Source: CAVVXN01 sp963772585 (GTDB lineage Bacteria; Planctomycetota; PLA2; JAEUHO01). Taken from it: DNA of 64,000 nucleotides. The DNA lies in assembly GCA_963772585.1 (NCBI GenBank), contig CAVYXV010000007.1, forward strand, positions 620,001-684,000, written 5' to 3'. The translations under genes were made by a program, and so were the position numbers. The notes below the pieces were generated by a model. That model saw nothing but the letters and a program-made list of their open reading frames with translations, was not told the origin of the DNA and did no database searches. Below, one piece after another: positions 57,785-64,000 of the stretch; within the stretch, counting starts at the first letter, position 1, and the number at the start of each line of letters is the position of its first letter.

Positions 57785-59838
57785 AGACCCAAGCGTGGTT
57801 GATCGTCGAGGGACCCCAGCCGCAGCGGTTCCGGCTGGCCACGACGCCCGTCGTGATCGGGCGGAACGCCGTCGCGGACGTGCGACTCCCCGACCGCAGC
57901 CTCTCCGCCATGCACTGCCGCATCGAGCCCGTCGCCGACGGTTGGAAGATCGTCGATCTCGACAGCAAGAACGGCACCTGGGTCGGCGAGGTCATGGTGA
58001 AGCAGCGATTGCTGCAGGACGGGGACCTCATCCGGCTCGGGCGGGTGGGGGTGCGGTTCGAGGACGCCGCCGACGACATGGCCTCGTTGAAGAAGATGAC
58101 CCGCCTCGTCGAGGAGATCCACCATCGGTACGGGGCGCAGGGCCTTCGCCGGGCGGCGCGCCACGTCGGAGCCACCGCCGACCGGCTGGGCACGCACGTG
58201 GGCCTCGGAGCCGAGGAGGAGCTCGACGCGTCGCGGCGCCTCCAGACCGTGGTCTCCGCCATGATCGAGGAGCGCGATCCGAAGGCGATCTTCGAGGGTC
58301 TCCTCGACGCCGTGATCGACCTCACCGGCGCCGAACGCGGGTTCTTCATCCTGGCCGGCGAGGACCTCGACCCGAAGCGGGTGGTGGCGGCGCGGAACTT
58401 CGACCAGGAAGCCGTGAAGGACGCGCTCGCGAAGGTGAGCCACACGGTGTTGCGCCGGACCATCGAACGCCGGGACCCGATCGTCATCTACGACGCGAGC
58501 GAGGACGAGCGGTTCTCGGACATGGAGAGCATCGCCGGCCTGCGGCTCCGGTCGGTGCTGACCGTGCCCGTGCGCGGCCGCGACGGGCCGATCGGCCTCC
58601 TCTACCTCGACAACCGCTTCGAGCGGGGCGCCTTCGCCGAGGAGCAGCTTCCGTTGCTCCGCATGTTCGCCGACCAGGCGGCGATCGCGCTGAAGAACGC
58701 CGAGCTCCACGCCGAGAACGCCCGTCGCCTCGAGGACCTCCGACAGGCGAAGACCGAGGTGGACGAGCTGAACCGCATCCTCTCCGAGCGCATGGCGCGG
58801 ACGAGCGCCGAGCTCAGGGAGATGAAGGACCACGTGCTGCGCGAGCAGGGCGAGGCGCCGCTCAAGTACTCCTACAACAAGATCATCGGTCGCGGCCGCC
58901 GGATGCAGGAGCTGTTCCACCTCCTCGACAAGGTCACGGACAGCGACGTGCCCGTCCTGGTCCAGGGGGAGAGCGGGACGGGAAAGGAGCTGGTCGCCCG
59001 CGCCATCCACTTCAACGGCGCACGAAAGACCGGTCCGTTCATCAGCGAGAACTGCGCCGCCATTCCCGAGACCCTGCTCGAGAGCGAGCTCTTCGGCTAC
59101 ATGAAGGGCGCCTTCACCGGCGCGACGTCGAACAAGAAGGGCCTCTTCGAAGCCGCCAACGGGGGCACGCTCTTTCTCGACGAAATCGGGGACATGGCTC
59201 TCAGCATGCAGAAGAAGCTGCTGCGGGTCCTGCAGGAGGGCGAGATCCGCCCGGTCGGCGGCGAGCGGAAGGTGAGGGTGGACGTCCGCATCCTCGCCGC
59301 CAGCAACCAGGACCTGCGCAAGCTCACCGAGGAGGGGCGCTTCCGCGAGGACCTCTTCTACCGGCTCAACGTGATCACCGTGAACCTGCCCCCGCTCCGC
59401 GAGCGCAAGGAGGACATCCCGCTCCTCGTCCTGCACTTCCTCGAGGAGTTCACCCGGGACGGGAAGGACGAGGGGTTGACCGTAAGCGACGACGCCATGG
59501 ACCTGCTGGTCCGCCACGACTGGCCGGGCAACGTCCGGGAACTCCGAAACGAGATCCAGCGCGCGGCGGCCCTCTCGGACAAGGTGATCGTGCCGCTCGT
59601 CCTCTCCTCCACCGTCCGGCGCACCGTGGAGGAGCCCGAGGAGCACGTCGCGCTGGGCGAGAAGCCCATGAAGGACATCGTCAAGGAGGTCACCGGCGAC
59701 CTGGAGCGCCGTCTGATCCGCGAGGCGCTCCGCCGCACCCACGGACGAAAGGCCGGCGCGGCCCGTCTCCTGGGCATCAGCCGCCCGACCCTGGACTCCA
59801 AGATCGAGGCCTACGGCGTCGAGGTCACCAAGCGTTGA
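57781..59838 (+). CDS. FHA-GAF-sigma54 activator
   Basis: A 685-residue transcription activator. An N-terminal FHA domain (about 20-95; IGRNAVADVRL, SLSAMHCRIE, DSKNGTWVG) should bind phosphothreonine. A GAF domain (about 160-300) senses a small ligand. The AAA+ domain carries GESGTGKE (about 396-403), the sigma54-contacting GAFTGA (443-448) and GGTLFLDEIGDM; a Fis-type HTH ends the protein (GRKAGAARLLGISRPTL). It therefore activates RpoN promoters, with input possibly from the Ser/Thr kinases typical of this genome. The GTG start overlaps the helicase stop. The targets are unknown; the neighbouring FHA genes are candidates. Confidence 0.95.
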   Translation: MKTQAWLIVEGPQPQRFRLATTPVVIGRNAVADVRLPDRSLSAMHCRIEPVADGWKIVDLDSKNGTWVGEVMVKQRLLQDGDLIRLGRVGVRFEDAADDMASLKKMTRLVEEIHHRYGAQGLRRAARHVGATADRLGTHVGLGAEEELDASRRLQTVVSAMIEERDPKAIFEGLLDAVIDLTGAERGFFILAGEDLDPKRVVAARNFDQEAVKDALAKVSHTVLRRTIERRDPIVIYDASEDERFSDMESIAGLRLRSVLTVPVRGRDGPIGLLYLDNRFERGAFAEEQLPLLRMFADQAAIALKNAELHAENARRLEDLRQAKTEVDELNRILSERMARTSAELREMKDHVLREQGEAPLKYSYNKIIGRGRRMQELFHLLDKVTDSDVPVLVQGESGTGKELVARAIHFNGARKTGPFISENCAAIPETLLESELFGYMKGAFTGATSNKKGLFEAANGGTLFLDEIGDMALSMQKKLLRVLQEGEIRPVGGERKVRVDVRILAASNQDLRKLTEEGRFREDLFYRLNVITVNLPPLRERKEDIPLLVLHFLEEFTRDGKDEGLTVSDDAMDLLVRHDWPGNVRELRNEIQRAAALSDKVIVPLVLSSTVRRTVEEPEEHVALGEKPMKDIVKEVTGDLERRLIREALRRTHGRKAGAARLLGISRPTLDSKIEAYGVEVTKR

Positions 59839-59867
59839 CCTCGACGCCCGAAGGCGGCCCCGCCTGG

Positions 59868-59885
59868 CGTCAAGCCGCCTTGACG
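59868..59885 (+). terminator. Hairpin after the sigma54 activator
   Basis: CGTCAAG and CTTGACG pair perfectly around CCGC, 30 nt after the stop codon. No T-run. Confidence 0.4.
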
Positions 59886-60022
59886 GCGTGTGAAGCCGCA
59901 CGGGCGGCGGAATTGGCCGAATCGCGCCGAGGCCGGAAGATGGGGGCTTCGGCGCCTGCGCGGGGCGGACCTCCCCGCGGCACGGCGCTTGTCATGGACC
60001 CCCAGCTCCGAAGGGAGGCCCC

Positions 60023-62908
60023 ATGGCCTGGTTGATCATCGAGAGTCCGGATGGCGAACGTCGGGGTGTGGAACTCGGCGCCCTGCCCATCCTCCTCGGC
60101 CGGTCCGAGGACATGGACGTCCGCCTCCCCGATCCGAAGGTCTCCGGCCGCCACCTGCGGATCCGGCCGATCGGCGACGGCGAGACCTGGATCGCGCGCG
60201 ACCTGGGCTCCACCCGCGGCACCCGGAAGAACGGGAAGCGGGTCCTGAGGGTGGGGATCGGGGTCGGCGACGAGCTGTTGCTCGGCGCGACGCGCGTCGT
60301 CCTCTCGAAGGACCCGCCGCCCGAGGCGGCCCCCGTGGTGGTGGGGGGCACGTTGGACCTCAAGCCGGCGGCGCCGGCGCCGGCCCCGCCTCCGCCCCCC
60401 GAGCCCGTGGCGCTGCCGCCGCGGGCGCCCGCCCCGCGCGTGCGGATCCGCGGGCTCCGGCTCGCCTTCGTCTGGCTGGCGCTCGGGGTCGTCGCTCTCG
60501 GCGGCGTCTACCTCGGCCTCGGGGCGCGCGCGCGCGAGGCGGGCGAGGAGGCCCGGGTCCGCCGCGACCTGCGCCAGGTCCTGGGTACGTCCGACCTCGG
60601 CACGGAGACCTTCGAGGCGGAGGTGGACGACTTCCTCGCGAAGCACCCCGACCTGCCCGAAGGCGACCAGCTTCGCGAGCTGCTCGCCTCGTACCGAGCT
60701 CGCGAGGCGGAGCGCGTCGCTTTCCAGCACCGGCTGCTGGGCCTCACCGAGGACCTCTACGGCCTGCCGGACAGCGAGGTGCGCGGGGAGCTGATCCAGC
60801 TTGCCGCCACCATGCCCGACGACTCGGACCTCGCGCGGCAGGTGAACGCCGCGCTGACGGCGCTCGACCGGCGCTACGCCGTGGACGAAGAGACCGCACT
60901 CGACGTGCTCGCCGCCGCGGTGGACCGGCGGACGGCCGCGGGCGACCCGGCCGGCGCGCTCCGGCGTCTCACGGCGTTCCGCCGGGCGTGGCCCGAGCCC
61001 CGTCCGACGACGCTCCGCCGCCTCCAGGGGATCGAGGACACGACCCTCGCGGCCCTGGACGCGCTCGCCAAGCACGCCGAAGAGGAGGCCGACGCCACCG
61101 CCGACCCGAGCGAGGCCCGCCGCATCCTCGCCCGGGCCTGGCGCGGGCTCGAGGGCACGCCGCAGGCGGACCGCATCGCCGAACTCCTCCGGTTCACCCG
61201 GGGAACGGGCCGCAAGCCCGGGACCGTGGAGGAACCGATCCTGCCGCCCGAGGAGACGGAACCGAAGCTCCTCGTGGACGCCGCCAAGGCGGAGGACCTC
61301 GCCGGCGCGCGCAAGTGGCACGAAGCCCTGGCCGCCTTCTCGACGCTCGTGGACAAGGCGGAACCCGGGCTGCTCAGGACCGAGTGGGAGACCCGGGTCC
61401 GCGAGATGGCGTTCGTGCTCTCGCTCGTCACGGACCTCTCGCAGCGGGCGGCGGACGGACCCGGGGTGACGGTGAAGCTCTCCGGCGGCGCGGCCCGCAT
61501 CGCCAAGGCCGACGACGAGGGCGTGGTGCTCGCGAAGGGCGACGACGAGCGCCGCATCGCCTGGGAGGACGTGCCCGACGACGACCTGCTGCGGATCCTC
61601 ACGCCCCCCAAGCCCGAGACGCAGGAGCGCCTGGGGCTGGCCGTCCTCGCCGCCTCGGTGAGCGACCGGAAGACCTTCGTGGACGTGCTCGTACCCCTGT
61701 TCCAGTCGGGCGAGTCGACGAAGGAGGCCGGCGGGCTCGTCGCACGCTACCTCTACGGCCGTTCGTCGCCGCCTCCCGGCGGCTATCACGTCCACGGCGG
61801 CAAGATTCTCGATGCGCCCACCTACGAGCGGCTCCTTGCCGAGGAGAAGGCGGCGAAGCTCGAGGAGAAGGCGCTGGGGATCCTCGCCCGCATCGAGAAG
61901 GTTCCCACGCTCAAGAAGCTCGAGAAGATGAAGGCGCTCCGCGCCAAGCTCGACGAGCGTCGCATGAGCGCCCTGCTCGCCATCTTCGACGAGAAGCACT
62001 ACCCGTATCCGGCCAACAAGGCCAGCCGTGAGTACCAGGCCGTCCAGAAGGAGATCGACCGGCGCGTCGCCCTGGTGCGCGAGGTGTGGGACGACCCGTT
62101 CAAGTTCGATCTCGCGCGCGAGGGCCGCCTCGGACGCGTCTTCGACGAGTGGGACGAGGTCGTGGGCGAGATCCGCGCGTTGAAGGTGGACACCTCCGAG
62201 CTCGCGAAGAGGATCGCGCCGATCGCGGCGTACGTCGGACAGGGGCCGACCACCATTCGCACGTTCTGGCTGAACGACGCCGAGAAGCGGCTGTTCGCCT
62301 ACAACGACTGGGTCATGCAGACGTACAACCCGGCGCGCACGGCCGAGGCGACGGCGACGGAGCGCGACCAGACGCGGGTCACGAACGAGTACCGCCGGAT
62401 GATGGGCTACATGGTCGCCGTGAAGCCCGGGCCGGCCTCCTACGAGGCCATCACGGACGACACCGCCGCGCGCGTCCTGGACGAGGGACGGATCCAGGGG
62501 TCCCCCGTGCCGCTCTACGCCGTGAGGATCGACGACCGGCTCGTCCGGTCCGCGCGAGGCCACAGCCTGGACATGCAGGCGCGGGGCTACTTCAGCCACT
62601 TCGCGCCGCCCAACCCCAGGACGGGCGAGCCCGGCACCAGCCCGTTCGACCGCATCCAGGCGGCCGGGTACACGGGGCTCGGCATGTCCGAGAACATCGC
62701 AGCGGGCGCGTCGAGCCCCGAGCAGGCCCACGAGATGTGGGTCCACTCCAGCGGGCACCATCGCAACATCCTGAGCCTCTGGACGGACCAGGGCGTCGGC
62801 CAGGCCGGGAGGCTCTGGACGCAGAACTACGGTACGGGAGGCGGCGACAAGCCGGTGATCCCGGGCGAGACTCCCGCCGCGGCGGGAGGCGCCGACCACC
62901 ATCGCTGA
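60023..62908 (+). CDS. Membrane FHA protein with extracytoplasmic CAP (SCP/PR-1) domain
   Basis: A 961-residue protein. The N-terminal FHA domain (about 18-95; LGRSEDMDVRLPD, VSGRHLRI, GSTRGTRKNG) is cytoplasmic. A Pro-rich linker and one membrane helix (about 148-168) follow. The long middle part is helical and charged. The C-terminal ~160 residues are a CAP domain: HSLDMQARGYFSHF, GMSENIAAG, AHEMWVHSSGHHRNIL and WTQNYG, keeping the paired His/Glu pattern. The FHA side can read kinase phosphorylation while the CAP side acts outside; this fusion is unusual. The ATG has GGGAGG 4 nt upstream. A similar FHA protein follows in the operon. Confidence 0.92.
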   Translation: MAWLIIESPDGERRGVELGALPILLGRSEDMDVRLPDPKVSGRHLRIRPIGDGETWIARDLGSTRGTRKNGKRVLRVGIGVGDELLLGATRVVLSKDPPPEAAPVVVGGTLDLKPAAPAPAPPPPPEPVALPPRAPAPRVRIRGLRLAFVWLALGVVALGGVYLGLGARAREAGEEARVRRDLRQVLGTSDLGTETFEAEVDDFLAKHPDLPEGDQLRELLASYRAREAERVAFQHRLLGLTEDLYGLPDSEVRGELIQLAATMPDDSDLARQVNAALTALDRRYAVDEETALDVLAAAVDRRTAAGDPAGALRRLTAFRRAWPEPRPTTLRRLQGIEDTTLAALDALAKHAEEEADATADPSEARRILARAWRGLEGTPQADRIAELLRFTRGTGRKPGTVEEPILPPEETEPKLLVDAAKAEDLAGARKWHEALAAFSTLVDKAEPGLLRTEWETRVREMAFVLSLVTDLSQRAADGPGVTVKLSGGAARIAKADDEGVVLAKGDDERRIAWEDVPDDDLLRILTPPKPETQERLGLAVLAASVSDRKTFVDVLVPLFQSGESTKEAGGLVARYLYGRSSPPPGGYHVHGGKILDAPTYERLLAEEKAAKLEEKALGILARIEKVPTLKKLEKMKALRAKLDERRMSALLAIFDEKHYPYPANKASREYQAVQKEIDRRVALVREVWDDPFKFDLAREGRLGRVFDEWDEVVGEIRALKVDTSELAKRIAPIAAYVGQGPTTIRTFWLNDAEKRLFAYNDWVMQTYNPARTAEATATERDQTRVTNEYRRMMGYMVAVKPGPASYEAITDDTAARVLDEGRIQGSPVPLYAVRIDDRLVRSARGHSLDMQARGYFSHFAPPNPRTGEPGTSPFDRIQAAGYTGLGMSENIAAGASSPEQAHEMWVHSSGHHRNILSLWTDQGVGQAGRLWTQNYGTGGGDKPVIPGETPAAAGGADHHR

Positions 62909-62926
62909 CCCGGACGAGGAGACGGC

Positions 62927-64000
62927 GTGCCCAAGCTGACGATCGAGGAACAGGGCAAGAAGACTCTCTACGAGATCCTCGAGGACGAGGTCGGGATCGG
63001 CCGCGCCGCCCCGAACCAGATCCAGCTCGGCGACCGGCGCGCGAGCAAGCTCCACGGCCGCATCCGCAAGGTGTACGGGCGCTGGAAGTACATCGATCTC
63101 GAGAGCAAGAACGGTACGCGCGTGAACGGCCGCTTCCGCAACCAGCGGTGGTTGGAACCCGGGGACACGCTCCAGATCGGTGAGGTCCGGATCGGCTTCG
63201 AGGCTGCGATCGCGCCGGCCGTCCCCACCCCAGCCGAAGCGGCCACCCCGCCCGGGGCCGCCGGCCTGGCGACGCCGCCTCCGGTCGCGGAGGGCGCGGC
63301 GCCCGCCGCAGCCGCGCCGGCCGGCGCACCACCCGCGGGCGCCGAGGGGGCGGCCGCTCCTGCGACCGACGTCGCCGCGTCGCCGGAGGCCGCCCCGGGC
63401 GTTCCCAAGCCCAGCCGCTCCCGGCCCGGGCGCCGCCGTCGCGGCCGGAAGGACGACGGCGAGTCGAAGCGCGATCCCGCCCTCGTCCCGATGATCGCCA
63501 TGATCGGCGCGGCGATCGTCTTCGGCGTGGTCATCCTGATCATCCGTCAGTCGGGCGTGGACAACGGCGAGGTCCTGATGGCCGCGCACGCGATCTACGA
63601 GAAGAAGGGCGAACCGCGCGATGCCGCCGAGTACGCGTTGCGGAACGCCGGCCAGGACGAGATCGGCTACGACGACGTGAAAGCGGCCGCCGACCGCTGG
63701 CAGCGGATCGCCAACGAGCGCGACCGGCAGAGCGCCAACGACCTGGAAGGCGCGCAGTGGTTGCCGCAGGCGCTGGCCGGGCGGGTCGCGGTTCCGGGCG
63801 AGGATCCCCCCGAGGACGCCCTCACCGACGACCAGGTCGTCGAGAAGCTGAAGGCCTTCCTGCGAGACTACGGCCGCAGCACGACGGCGGAGAAGCTGGT
63901 GGACACGGGCGAAGGGGAGCCCTGGGAGACGTACCGACGGCTGTTGAAGGAGCACGCCGCGAAGGAGGCCGACGTCGGGGCGATGCTGGAAGACCTCGCG
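62927..64000 (+). CDS. Membrane FHA protein, 3' end outside window
   Basis: The first 358 residues are present and the frame is open at the window edge. An N-terminal FHA domain (about 18-90; VGIGRAAPNQIQLGD, ASKLHGRIR, ESKNGTRVNG) is followed by an Ala/Pro-rich linker, a highly basic stretch (SRPGRRRRGRK) and a single membrane helix (about 188-207). The outer part is helical and charged. The layout matches the preceding FHA-CAP protein without the visible CAP domain, which might lie beyond the edge. The GTG start has GAGGAGA 5 nt upstream and is 18 nt after the previous stop. Confidence 0.88.
   Translation, partial: MPKLTIEEQGKKTLYEILEDEVGIGRAAPNQIQLGDRRASKLHGRIRKVYGRWKYIDLESKNGTRVNGRFRNQRWLEPGDTLQIGEVRIGFEAAIAPAVPTPAEAATPPGAAGLATPPPVAEGAAPAAAAPAGAPPAGAEGAAAPATDVAASPEAAPGVPKPSRSRPGRRRRGRKDDGESKRDPALVPMIAMIGAAIVFGVVILIIRQSGVDNGEVLMAAHAIYEKKGEPRDAAEYALRNAGQDEIGYDDVKAAADRWQRIANERDRQSANDLEGAQWLPQALAGRVAVPGEDPPEDALTDDQVVEKLKAFLRDYGRSTTAEKLVDTGEGEPWETYRRLLKEHAAKEADVGAMLEDLA

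Noticed and set aside
59870..63955. 1361-codon minus-strand open frame opposite the FHA genes
   Set aside because: Low-complexity Arg/Gly/Pro translation, antisense to two clear FHA-domain proteins.
1..64000. tRNA, rRNA, CRISPR array, insertion sequence, toxin-antitoxin or restriction system
   Set aside because: None recognised on reading both strands; the EVE protein alone is not enough to call a defence system. A tRNAscan/Infernal run would be decisive for RNA genes.

Overview
This is a 64-kb piece of a very GC-rich bacterial chromosome. It is densely coding, with genes on both strands and several translationally coupled operons. The content suggests a planctomycete-like organism, probably uncultured. 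The evidence is large Ser/Thr kinases fused to ATPase and repeat domains, FHA-domain proteins, a PEP-CTERM surface protein, an 11-subunit complex I operon and many unrecognised secreted proteins. This is an inference from gene content; no rRNA or marker phylogeny is available here. I recognised no tRNA, rRNA, CRISPR array, insertion sequence, prophage or classical defence island.

Layout. 1-2946: end of dut, an HMA-domain gene that reads as a selenoprotein (in-frame UGA at the first Cys of CxxC), an M50-like membrane protease and deoC. 2947-14781: two giant kinase-ATPase-repeat regulators flanking an unknown small protein, a secreted coiled-coil protein and a secreted ankyrin protein; the second regulator runs into another unknown gene. 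14846-20825: archease and rtcB, a cysteine-desulfurase homologue that has lost its PLP lysine, an MBOAT/SGNH-like O-acylation pair and an A-type Fe-S carrier. 20885-33415: an unknown gene, trxB and nuoABCDHIJKLMN without nuoEFG. 33420-45169: a ferritin-like gene with a frameshift and a repetitive basic tail, thiI, a PEP-CTERM protein, an EVE protein, tldD/tldE, a ceramidase-like protein, a DoxX/MauE-like protein, a LON-domain protein and solo larB. 45741-55386: carA, purA, uppS, cdsA, phoH, ybeY, a pseudokinase, a NusG-like factor, a GT-C glycosyltransferase and rpmB. 55598-64000: a UvrD-type helicase coupled to an FHA-GAF-sigma54 activator, then two membrane FHA proteins, one carrying a CAP domain.

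Themes. Phosphorylation signalling recurs: two intact kinases, one pseudokinase and three FHA proteins that could read phosphothreonine. Sulfur, selenium and redox functions recur too: the selenoprotein, Fe-S carrier, degenerate desulfurase, thiI, trxB and complex I. At many transcription-unit starts a GNTANNNT element lies only 6-11 nt before the start codon and no Shine-Dalgarno sequence is visible, which points to leaderless or near-leaderless transcripts. Genes inside operons instead use GGAGG-like sites or ATGA/GTGA overlaps. A 90-bp structured repeat occurs twice, once as the 3' end of nuoI and once over the start of tldE.
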